A stretch of DNA of 5,107 bases from an uncultured Lachnospiraceae bacterium (GTDB lineage: Bacteria > Bacillota > Clostridia > Lachnospirales > Lachnospiraceae), in assembly GCA_905236275.1 (NCBI GenBank), contig CAJOPI010000266.1, positions 1-5,107 on the forward strand, written 5' to 3'. The first letter of the stretch is position 1. The number at the start of each line of letters is the position of its first letter. Shown piece after piece: positions 1-5,107 of this stretch. The notes beneath the pieces were generated by a model. That model was given only the letters and a program-made list of their open reading frames with translations. It had not been told where the DNA came from and made no database searches. The position numbers were made by a program, and so were the translations under genes.

Positions 1-1295
1 ATGTAAAGATCGGAAAGGACATGGAGCTTTTCATGTTCCAGGAAACCGCACCGGGAATGGCTTACTGGCTTCCGAGAGGCTGGAAGATGTATCAGGAGCT
101 TATGAAATTCTCACGTGAGATTCAGGATAAGCATGGTTATACCGAGATTTCGGCACCTCTCGTAAATAATAAGAAGCTCTGGCTCATAAGCGGTCACTGG
201 GCTCACTACGTAAACAATATGTTCCTTGTACCCGGAGTTACAAAGGGAACAAAGGCTACAGATACCATCAAGCTTGACGAGGAGAACGCTTTCAACCAGA
301 TAGAGGCAGAGTTCTCAATCGAGGCTGAGGATACAATGGCGGCAAAGCCCATGAACTGCCCGAATGCAATGCTCACCTTCAAGAGAAAGACCCGCTCCTA
401 CAAGGATCTTCCTATCCGTTACAGCGAGATGGATGTCCTTCACCGTAAGGAAAAGTCCGGTGCTACCAATGGTCTTTTCAGAGTACAGGAATTCAGACAG
501 GACGATGACCATACTTTCGTAACCAATGAGCAGATAAAGGACGAAATCATGGATGTCATCAGTATTGCGGATGAGATCTACAGCACCTTTGGTCTCAGCT
601 ACCGCGCAGAGTTCTCGACAAGACCTGATGACTTCATGGGTGATATCGAGGTCTGGAATCGTGCAGAGGCTTCGCTGAAGGAAATCCTTGATGAGAAATA
701 CGGCGAAGGCAAGTATGAGATTAACGAGGGCGACGGTGCATTCTACGGACCGAAGATCGACCTTCAGATAAAGGACGCGCTCGGTCGTGAGTGGCAGTGC
801 GGTACGGTACAGCTTGACTTCCAGCTTCCGCACAACTTTGAGCTTTCCTACAGCGACAGCGACGGAAGCATAAAAGAGCCTGTTGTTATCCACAGAGCAA
901 TATTCGGCTCCTTCGAGCGTTTCATCGGTATCATAACCGAGCACTTCAAGGGAGCATATCCTTTCTGGCTCAGCCCTTATCAGATAGGTATCGTTCCTAT
1001 CAGACCTGAGCATAATGAATATGCCGGCAAGGTTGCCGAAAAGCTTAGAGAAGTCGGTATTCGCGTGGAAGCCGACTATTCGGAAAACAACATGAAGACA
1101 AAGATCAAGAAGTTCAAGACCCTGAAGGATCCTTATATCCTCGTTCTTGGCGACAAGGAGGCTGCTGAGAACATTGTTTCCATAAATGTAAGGGGAAGCA
1201 ACCAGCAGATACAGGGCGTGTCACTTGATGCATTTGTTGATGCCTGTGTTAAAATGAATAAGGAAAGAAGCCTTGAGCTTACGACTGAGTTCTGA
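1..1295 (+). CDS. thrS: Threonyl-tRNA synthetase, 5'-truncated by window edge
   Basis: Charges tRNA-Thr with threonine in the cytoplasm (class II aminoacyl-tRNA synthetase). The reading frame is open from base 3 and the codons before the ATG at 21 read VKIGKD, matching the conserved KIGK segment that opens the ThrRS catalytic core, so 21 is not the true start and the gene begins outside the window. Numbering from the Met at 21, the three zinc ligands are Cys113 (PMNCP), His164 (DDDH) and His291 (IHRA); their spacing of 51 and 127 residues fits the family (51 and 126 in E. coli). Motif 2 is RVQEF around 156-160, and EGDGAFYGPKID and WQCGTVQLDF are typical core segments. The last ~110 residues are the anticodon-binding domain (GDKEAAENIV). 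Whether the TGS and editing domains exist upstream cannot be seen. Odd points: about 29 extra residues before PMNCP compared with E. coli, and CPN where E. coli has CPG. Identity is near certain. Confidence 0.97.
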   Translation, partial: VKIGKDMELFMFQETAPGMAYWLPRGWKMYQELMKFSREIQDKHGYTEISAPLVNNKKLWLISGHWAHYVNNMFLVPGVTKGTKATDTIKLDEENAFNQIEAEFSIEAEDTMAAKPMNCPNAMLTFKRKTRSYKDLPIRYSEMDVLHRKEKSGATNGLFRVQEFRQDDDHTFVTNEQIKDEIMDVISIADEIYSTFGLSYRAEFSTRPDDFMGDIEVWNRAEASLKEILDEKYGEGKYEINEGDGAFYGPKIDLQIKDALGREWQCGTVQLDFQLPHNFELSYSDSDGSIKEPVVIHRAIFGSFERFIGIITEHFKGAYPFWLSPYQIGIVPIRPEHNEYAGKVAEKLREVGIRVEADYSENNMKTKIKKFKTLKDPYILVLGDKEAAENIVSINVRGSNQQIQGVSLDAFVDACVKMNKERSLELTTEF

Positions 1296-1329
1296 AAAAT
1301 ATAAGAAGATTTTAATGGAAATTTAAGAG

Positions 1330-1380
1330 ATAAACCCTGACAATGACGTTAGCTGTGTCATAGTCAGGGTTTATTTGTTG
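1330..1380 (+). terminator. Intrinsic terminator downstream of thrS
   Basis: A perfect 12-bp inverted repeat, ATAAACCCTGAC (1330-1341) against GTCAGGGTTTAT (1363-1374), is extended inward after one A·A mismatch by five further pairs (ATGAC 1343-1347 with GTCAT 1357-1361), leaving a loop of about 9 nt. It is followed by a T-rich run (TTTATTTGTTGTTTG, starting within the right arm). It lies 35 bases past the thrS stop and should end thrS transcription, separating it from the polysaccharide genes. Confidence 0.88.
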
Positions 1381-1421
1381 TTTGCTTGTGCAAAATGCAA
1401 TTCAAAAGCTTAAAATATTAC

Positions 1422-1450
1422 TTGAATTTAATAACTTTTAATGTTAATAT
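1422..1450 (+). promoter_or_regulatory. Candidate sigma-70/SigA-type promoter for the polysaccharide operon
   Basis: TTGAAT (1422-1427, 4 of 6 to TTGACA) is followed after a 17-base spacer by TAATAT (1445-1450, 4 of 6 to TATAAT), with a TG one base upstream of the -10 (1442-1443), giving an extended -10 arrangement. The predicted transcription start is near 1457, leaving a leader of about 70 bases. It lies between the thrS terminator and the first operon gene, where a promoter is expected. The region is very AT-rich, so chance matches are likely; TAAAAT at 1411-1416 is a better single -10 match but has no good -35. Confidence 0.42.
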
Positions 1451-1451
1451 A

Positions 1452-1469
1452 TCTAACGATTGTGTTAGA
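1452..1469. promoter_or_regulatory. Inverted repeat at predicted transcription start (operator-like)
   Basis: TCTAAC (1452-1457) and GTTAGA (1464-1469) are exact inverted copies separated by 6 bases. The dyad begins two bases after the candidate -10 box and covers the predicted start site near 1457, a position typical of a repressor operator. Because the left arm would lie mostly before the transcription start, a DNA-binding site fits better than an RNA hairpin if that promoter is right. Six-bp dyads arise by chance in AT-rich DNA, so this is only a candidate. Confidence 0.3.
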
Positions 1470-1515
1470 ATTGTGAATACAAAGAGATATTTCTGTAGAT
1501 GAGCTTTAAAAAAAC

Positions 1516-1521
1516 AGGGGG
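1516..1521 (+). promoter_or_regulatory. Ribosome binding site pointing to an ATT start at 1530
   Basis: AGGGGG ends 8 bases before the ATT at 1530, an ideal distance. No ATG, GTG, TTG or CTG occurs in the frame of the Alg14-like gene between the upstream stop (TGA at 1500-1502) and the TTG at 1629, so this site decides the start call. The next candidate, ATT at 1524, is only 2 bases from the site and is too close. Confidence 0.55.
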
Positions 1522-1529
1522 CGATTGAG

Positions 1530-1997
1530 ATTTCTAAGAAAATAAAAATTGCATTCATTGCATCTGCCGGTGGGCATCTTGAAGAAATCGAAAGACTTAA
1601 GAGGGTTGAAAAAAAGTACGACAGCTTTTTGATCACTGAGTCGGGAGAATTTTCGAAAACAAATTTCTGCCGCAAAAAGTACTATGTTTCGCAGATGAAC
1701 AGGAGGCAGCTTTCTTTTCTGCCTAAGTTTGTTTTCCTCTATATAAAAGCGTTTGGTATATTATTGAAGGAAAGACCTGATTTTATCGTTACTACAGGGG
1801 CACTGATAGCTTATCCTTTCTGCGTGATAGGAAAGCTCATGGGTGTGAAAATCGTTTATGTTGAGTCGTTTGCGAGGGTTAAGCGCCCTTCACTTACAGG
1901 AAGGCTTCTGTATGACTTCTCCGACCTTTTCATTGTTCAGTGGGAGGATATGCTGAAGCTCTATCCCAAGTCAGTTCTAGGAGGAGGTATCTTTTGA
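1530..1997 (+). CDS. Alg14-like glycosyltransferase subunit (CpsF/PssD type)
   Basis: Membrane-associated partner subunit of a two-part glycosyltransferase that adds a sugar to a lipid-linked precursor in surface polysaccharide synthesis. With the ATT start the protein is 155 residues, about the usual length for bacterial Alg14-like proteins, and begins MSKKIKIAFIASAGGHLEE, containing the conserved Gly14-Gly15-His16 motif. Further family features are the TTGALIAYPFCV segment (about 89-100), the YVESFARVKRPSLTG segment, and a C-terminal VQWEDMLKLYP stretch ending GGGIF. The TTG at 1629 would yield 122 residues lacking the GGH motif and first strand, so it is disfavoured. Alternatives are an ATA start at 1542, or an ATG at 1499 joined by a frameshift. 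The stop overlaps the start of the Alg13-like gene by 4 bases, implying coupled translation of the two subunits. In streptococcal capsule loci CpsF assists CpsG; the donor sugar here is unknown. The family call is firm; the start is less so. Confidence 0.85.
   Translation: MSKKIKIAFIASAGGHLEEIERLKRVEKKYDSFLITESGEFSKTNFCRKKYYVSQMNRRQLSFLPKFVFLYIKAFGILLKERPDFIVTTGALIAYPFCVIGKLMGVKIVYVESFARVKRPSLTGRLLYDFSDLFIVQWEDMLKLYPKSVLGGGIF
1982..1987 (+). promoter_or_regulatory. Strong ribosome binding site deciding a TTG start at 1994
   Basis: AGGAGG, part of a longer AGGAGGAGGT run (1979-1988), lies 6 bases before TTG at 1994. It sits inside the last codons of the Alg14-like gene, where it encodes part of the GGG of the C-terminus. 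It favours the TTG over the in-frame ATG at 1940, which would add 18 residues of non-family sequence translated from the overlapping gene. Confidence 0.82.
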
Positions 1998-2470
1998 TAT
2001 TCGTAACATTAGGTACGCAGAAATTTCAAATGAACAGGCTTATAAAGGCAGTAGACAAGCTTGCGGCTGAAATGGAAGAGGAATTCTTCATCCAGACAGG
2101 TCATTCAAGCTATAAGCCGGAAAATTGCGGGTCACAGCAGTTTCTTACAAAGGAAGAGTACAGGGGTAAGATAGAAAGCTGCAGAATGCTGATAACACAT
2201 GCGGGAGTCGGTACTATCATAGAAGGAATAACAGCCGGTAAGCCGGTCATCGTGGTTCCGCGCCTTAAGCTGATGAAGGAGCACGTAGATGATCATCAGC
2301 TTCAGATAGCCGAGGCATTCGGAAATAAGGGATGTGTTCTTTGCTGCAATGATACGGACAAGCTTAAGAAATATATCCAGAAGGCCGATAAGTATGATTT
2401 TCAGCCTTATGTGGTCAAGGGCGGAAATATAGAGGATATTGTTCTGGATTTTATAGATATTTTTGACTGA
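1994..2470 (+). CDS. Alg13-like glycosyltransferase subunit (CpsG/PssE type)
   Basis: Catalytic, nucleotide-sugar-binding half of a split GT-B glycosyltransferase (GT28 C-terminal-domain family), working with the preceding Alg14-like protein at the cytoplasmic face of the membrane. From the TTG start it is 158 residues, the usual size, and opens MIFVTLGTQKFQMNRLIKA, the family's standard beginning. Donor-site features are HAGVGTIIEG (His69 onward), GKPVIVVPR, and the KEHVDDHQ motif (Glu96 to Gln102), which closely matches UDP-sugar-binding sequences of Alg13/MurG relatives. The TTGA overlap (1994-1997) with the upstream stop and the AGGAGG site indicate translational coupling, which suits a 1:1 complex. 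By analogy with Cps14F/Cps14G, which add beta-1,4-galactose to lipid-linked glucose, it may add the second sugar of the repeat unit; that specificity is inference only. A start at ATG 1940 is possible but poorly supported. Confidence 0.9.
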   Translation: MIFVTLGTQKFQMNRLIKAVDKLAAEMEEEFFIQTGHSSYKPENCGSQQFLTKEEYRGKIESCRMLITHAGVGTIIEGITAGKPVIVVPRLKLMKEHVDDHQLQIAEAFGNKGCVLCCNDTDKLKKYIQKADKYDFQPYVVKGGNIEDIVLDFIDIFD

Positions 2471-2495
2471 ATAGTTTTTATATAAGGGTTTTAAT

Positions 2496-3899
2496 ATGAA
2501 CAGGAAGAATTATGGTGCAAATACAAATGTCTTACAGATGTTTATTGATGGATTTGTACTGATACTTGCATTTCTGCTGAGTGCATTGATTGTGAGGGTA
2601 CCCTACAGTCTGCCTTTTATAAAAAGAATCATTGCAGTTTTTGTAATTTTTCTTATCACCTATATTGCAGCAGCTAAGGAAAAACGATTATATAATGTAA
2701 CGCTTTTCTTTTATTTTGACAGACATATAAGGCTTGTGACCTCCGCATTCATCATGGCACTTGTCGTAACCTCTGTCATACTGCTCTTTTTCCTGAATCC
2801 TTATGCATCCATAAGGCATTATTATACTGTATTTTTAATAGTCGCTTACCTTTTCATGCTGGTAAATGTTATCGTAAGCAGACTCGTTCAGATAGTGGTT
2901 GTGAGATATAATGCTCCGAGAGCGGCATTCGTCGGGGTACATGAGGATTTCGAAAAATTCAATTATTTTCTCAATAAAACAAGTATGCGACTTGATGAGG
3001 TGGGCTACATCAGCTTTCCCGGAAGAGTATCGAAGGGAATATCCAATGTTCTCGGAGACATAGAGGATATTGAGCGGATAATCAGGGAGCACGAAATAGA
3101 CCAGGTTTATTTCTTTAAGTATAAAGATGACTCGGAGGCGGATATCCTTAAATATGTGAATATCTGTCTTGATATGGGAATAACGGTCCGCGTAGTGATG
3201 GAATCCTTCAGCAGAAGCAAGGTAAGCAGTTATGTCAGTGCTGTCGGAATCTATCCCATGATGACTTATCATACTATAGCGCTGAATGAGTATGAGCAGT
3301 GTGTCAAGCGATTGATAGATATACTTGCAAGCGCTGTGGGAATCATTATAAGTTCACCTGTCATGCTTATCACTGCGATAGCGATAAAACTCGACTCACC
3401 CGGCCCTGTGTTATTCATACAGAAAAGGGTGGGACAGAACGGCAGGATCTTCAAGATGTTCAAATTCCGCAGCATGTGTGCCGAGGCTGAGGCGCAGAAG
3501 AATCTGCTTGCGGCTGAAAATGGTCTGGAAGATGAGATAATGTTCAAGATGAAGGATGACCCGCGGGTTACGAGAGTGGGTAAATTCATCAGAAAGACCA
3601 GTATAGATGAACTTCCTCAGCTCTTTAACGTGCTGATAGGAAATATGAGTCTTGTGGGAACGCGCCCGCCGACGATAGATGAAGTCGAGCGCTATGAGAG
3701 ATGCCAGTGGAGGAGACTGAGCATAAAGCCCGGAATCACCGGACTCTGGCAGGTCAGCGGAAGAAGTGACATAAGGGATTTTGATGATGTGGTAAAGCTT
3801 GACGTCAAATATATAGACAACTGGTCCATTATGTATGACATAAGGATTTTGTTCAAGACGGTGCTTGTACTTTTCGGAAAAAACAACGGGGCGTATTGA
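2496..3899 (+). CDS. Undecaprenyl-phosphate sugar phosphotransferase (CpsE/WbaP-type initiating enzyme)
   Basis: Transfers a sugar-1-phosphate from a nucleotide sugar to undecaprenyl phosphate, the first committed step of exopolysaccharide or capsule synthesis. The 467-residue length is typical of the long polyprenyl-phosphoglycosyl transferases. It has four N-terminal membrane helices (about 13-33, 42-59, 80-100, 109-127), then a soluble Rossmann-like CoA_binding_3 region (about 141-265). The catalytic domain runs from KRLID (271-275): a membrane/re-entrant helix (about 273-297), SPGPVLFIQKRVG (301-313), KMFKFRSM (320-327), the catalytic Asp371-Glu372 dyad in DELPQ, SLVGTRPP, and KPGITGLWQVSGRS (411-424). 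All hallmark residues are present, so the enzyme should be active. ATG 2496 is preceded by AAGGG at a 7-base distance and lies 25 bases after the Alg13-like gene. Here it follows its likely partner transferase genes, whereas streptococcal loci place it before them. The sugar (glucose, galactose or other) cannot be told. Confidence 0.95.
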   Translation: MNRKNYGANTNVLQMFIDGFVLILAFLLSALIVRVPYSLPFIKRIIAVFVIFLITYIAAAKEKRLYNVTLFFYFDRHIRLVTSAFIMALVVTSVILLFFLNPYASIRHYYTVFLIVAYLFMLVNVIVSRLVQIVVVRYNAPRAAFVGVHEDFEKFNYFLNKTSMRLDEVGYISFPGRVSKGISNVLGDIEDIERIIREHEIDQVYFFKYKDDSEADILKYVNICLDMGITVRVVMESFSRSKVSSYVSAVGIYPMMTYHTIALNEYEQCVKRLIDILASAVGIIISSPVMLITAIAIKLDSPGPVLFIQKRVGQNGRIFKMFKFRSMCAEAEAQKNLLAAENGLEDEIMFKMKDDPRVTRVGKFIRKTSIDELPQLFNVLIGNMSLVGTRPPTIDEVERYERCQWRRLSIKPGITGLWQVSGRSDIRDFDDVVKLDVKYIDNWSIMYDIRILFKTVLVLFGKNNGAY

Positions 3900-3920
3900 G
3901 TTATTCAGGAGTTATGGAAA

Positions 3921-4187
3921 ATGGAACTTAACAGTATTATCAAATTGAAGAAGATAGTGAGCGTAGCAGACCTTTCGGGTGAAAAGGCAATGATAGACTT
4001 TGAAACCGGTAAATATTATCTTGTAAAGGGTACGGGTAATGATATCTGGGATATGATACAGGAGGAAATCTCGGTCAATGAGATCGTAGATAAGCTTCTT
4101 GAAGAATATGATGTGACAAGGGAGAAGTGCACCGAGTCAGTATTGAATTTCCTTGAAAATCTTAAATCGAAAGGTTTTATAGACTGA
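3921..4187 (+). CDS. PqqD-family small protein (RiPP-recognition-like winged helix)
   Basis: An 88-residue soluble protein with the PqqD layout: an N-terminal beta portion holding FETGKYYLVKGTGNDIW (about 27-43, like the family's YYxLNxxGxxIWxLL), a helix with SVNEIVDKLLEEYDV (51-65), and a C-terminal helix ending FLENLKSKGFI (77-87). PqqD domains bind the leader of a ribosomal peptide and present it to a modifying enzyme, as in pyrroloquinoline quinone and lasso peptide pathways. No radical-SAM enzyme, leader peptidase or precursor peptide is in this window, so its partner is unknown; a PqqD-like fold used for another protein contact is possible. ATG 3921 has AGGAG (3907-3911) 9 bases upstream; the ATG at 3914 is out of frame. 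Its stop overlaps the GT14 start (TGATG), tying the two together. It sits 21 bases after, and in the same frame as, the phosphotransferase. The family call is good; the function is not assigned. Confidence 0.82.
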   Translation: MELNSIIKLKKIVSVADLSGEKAMIDFETGKYYLVKGTGNDIWDMIQEEISVNEIVDKLLEEYDVTREKCTESVLNFLENLKSKGFID

Positions 4188-5107
4188 TGAGAGTTGCGTT
4201 CCTGAACCTTTGTCATACAGATCCGGAGCTTGTTGCAAGATGTGCCAGAAGACTTTGCAGCGACCCGGATTTTGATATGTATATCCATCTTGATGCAAAG
4301 CAGGATATAGCACCGTTTAAGACGGCTCTAAAGGGCATAGAGAGGCTTCACTTCACACCTGCAAGACACAAGGTCTACTGGGGAGGCTACAATGCCATAC
4401 ATGCCTGCTATGAGCTTCTGCGGACGGCTCTTGCGAGTAACAGGAATTATGACTATTTTGTCATGATGCAGAACCTTGACTATCCCATAAAGAGTAATTC
4501 GCAGATCAAGGCTTTTTTTGAAGAGAATAAGGGTAAAGAGTTTCTGAGAGGATGTCCGATAGCCGGAACCAGGGACTGGGAGTTTGCAAGGAAATACAAG
4601 CTCTACTACATGAAGGACAATCCTTACGGCAAGGCCTCGAATAAGAACCCGGTCAAGCTTCTGATAACGCTTGTCTCAGCTTTCTTAAGCATTACGACAA
4701 GGGGATTTGACGGGACTATTCGCGAAAGAGACAGGGATTATCCGATATATTATGGCTGTGCGCAATGGGCGGTAACGCGGGACTGCGCTGAATATCTGGA
4801 TAAATTCGAGAGGACTCACCCGCTATTCAATAAGCGGATGAAGATAATGCAGTTTCCGGATGAAGAATATTTTCATACTGTGGTGCACAATTCGGACTTT
4901 AAGACGCACTGCATGAAATATGATGAGCCGGAGCAGAGATGGCTCGTAAACTGGAGAAACCTGACCTACTTCGAGTTTCCGAAGGAGGTTACGGTACTCA
5001 CTGAAAAAGATTATGATAAACTGATACAGCAGCCGGATTTGTTCTGTAGGAAGGTAAGAAGCGGAGTATCGGACGGGCTGCTGGACAGGCTGGATGGAGA
5101 AATATAA
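4187..5107 (+). CDS. GT14-family glycosyltransferase (Core-2/I-branching type)
   Basis: A 306-residue glycosyltransferase of the beta-1,6-N-acetylglucosaminyl/xylosyl-transferase family (CAZy GT14). It begins MRVAFLNLCHTDPELV and shows YIHLDAK (32-38), VYWGGYNAIHACYELL (from 63), the NLDYPIKS signature (Asp98 to Ser103, equivalent to the SGxDFPI of animal enzymes), YYGCAQWAVTRDCAEYL, and FPDEEYFHT with Pro224-Asp225-Glu226, where Glu226 matches the catalytic base of mouse C2GnT. GT14 enzymes are metal-independent, which fits the lack of a clear DXD. There is no signal peptide or N-terminal anchor, so a cytoplasmic or peripheral location is likely; a hydrophobic patch at about 156-171 may touch the membrane. 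ATG 4187 overlaps the PqqD-like stop by one base; the nearest ribosome site is a weak AAAGG 12 bases upstream, so translation is probably coupled. It ends with TAA at the last window base. Its role is probably branching or extension of the lipid-linked sugar; a peptide acceptor is a less likely option. Confidence 0.9.
   Translation: MRVAFLNLCHTDPELVARCARRLCSDPDFDMYIHLDAKQDIAPFKTALKGIERLHFTPARHKVYWGGYNAIHACYELLRTALASNRNYDYFVMMQNLDYPIKSNSQIKAFFEENKGKEFLRGCPIAGTRDWEFARKYKLYYMKDNPYGKASNKNPVKLLITLVSAFLSITTRGFDGTIRERDRDYPIYYGCAQWAVTRDCAEYLDKFERTHPLFNKRMKIMQFPDEEYFHTVVHNSDFKTHCMKYDEPEQRWLVNWRNLTYFEFPKEVTVLTEKDYDKLIQQPDLFCRKVRSGVSDGLLDRLDGEI

Noticed and set aside
21..23. ATG at 21 as the start of thrS
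   Set aside because: The frame is open to the window edge and the preceding codons encode the conserved KIGK segment, so translation must begin upstream.
315..1013. 232-residue open frame on the minus strand
   Set aside because: It lies wholly antisense to thrS, whose protein is conserved throughout this stretch; the antisense translation has no recognisable family features. It is a shadow of thrS codon usage.
1418..1675. 85-residue open frame on the minus strand
   Set aside because: It overlaps the promoter region and the conserved N-terminus of the Alg14-like gene; no recognisable motif and no supporting context.
1940..1993. ATG at 1940 as the start of the Alg13-like gene
   Set aside because: The extra 18 residues are not family-like, whereas TTG 1994 gives the standard MIFVTLGT beginning with AGGAGG 6 bases upstream.
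2835..3589. Two minus-strand open frames (145 and 106 residues) and a 63-residue plus-strand frame inside the sugar phosphotransferase
   Set aside because: All fall within a protein whose domains and catalytic motifs are continuous across the region; the alternative translations look like frame shadows.
4016..4288. 90-residue minus-strand open frame across the PqqD-like/GT14 junction
   Set aside because: Both plus-strand proteins are recognisable families here, and the minus-strand product has no family features.
1296..5107. CRISPR arrays, tRNA genes, insertion sequences or attachment sites
   Set aside because: No repeated spacer-like units, tRNA cloverleaf sequences, transposase-like proteins or flanking direct repeats were seen.

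Overview
The window reads as chromosomal DNA from a low-to-moderate GC member of the Clostridia (Bacillota). A Ruminococcaceae- or Lachnospiraceae-like gut or rumen anaerobe is the most likely source. This rests on strong Shine-Dalgarno sites, use of TTG and possibly ATT starts, the codon usage, and an exopolysaccharide gene set of Firmicutes type. The placement is an inference from style; no 16S or other marker is present.

Layout: (1) Positions 1-1295 hold the 3' part of thrS (threonyl-tRNA synthetase, catalytic and anticodon-binding domains), which runs off the left edge. (2) Positions 1296-1529 are the only sizeable intergenic gap. It holds a strong intrinsic terminator for thrS (1330-1380), then an AT-rich stretch with a candidate extended -10 promoter (1422-1450) overlapped by an inverted repeat (1452-1469). 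(3) Positions 1530-5107 hold five tightly packed genes on the + strand that look like the beginning of a surface-polysaccharide operon: an Alg14-like subunit, an Alg13-like subunit, a polyprenyl-phosphate sugar phosphotransferase (the initiating enzyme), a small PqqD-like protein, and a GT14 (Core-2/I-branching type) glycosyltransferase. The last gene stops exactly at the window end, so the operon may continue.

How they may work together: the phosphotransferase would load the first sugar-1-phosphate onto undecaprenyl phosphate. The Alg14/Alg13 pair would form one split glycosyltransferase adding the second sugar, as CpsE-CpsF-CpsG do in streptococcal capsule synthesis. The GT14 enzyme would add a later residue or branch. 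The exact sugars cannot be read from the sequence.

The least explained part is the PqqD-like gene. PqqD domains normally present a peptide to a modifying enzyme, yet here one sits between two polysaccharide enzymes, overlaps the GT14 gene by one base, and has no visible radical-SAM partner or precursor peptide. The second notable point is the Alg14-like gene, whose conserved N-terminus can only be reached from a non-canonical start. ATT at 1530 with a well-placed ribosome site is the best choice; the TTG at 1629 would remove the conserved Gly-Gly-His motif.
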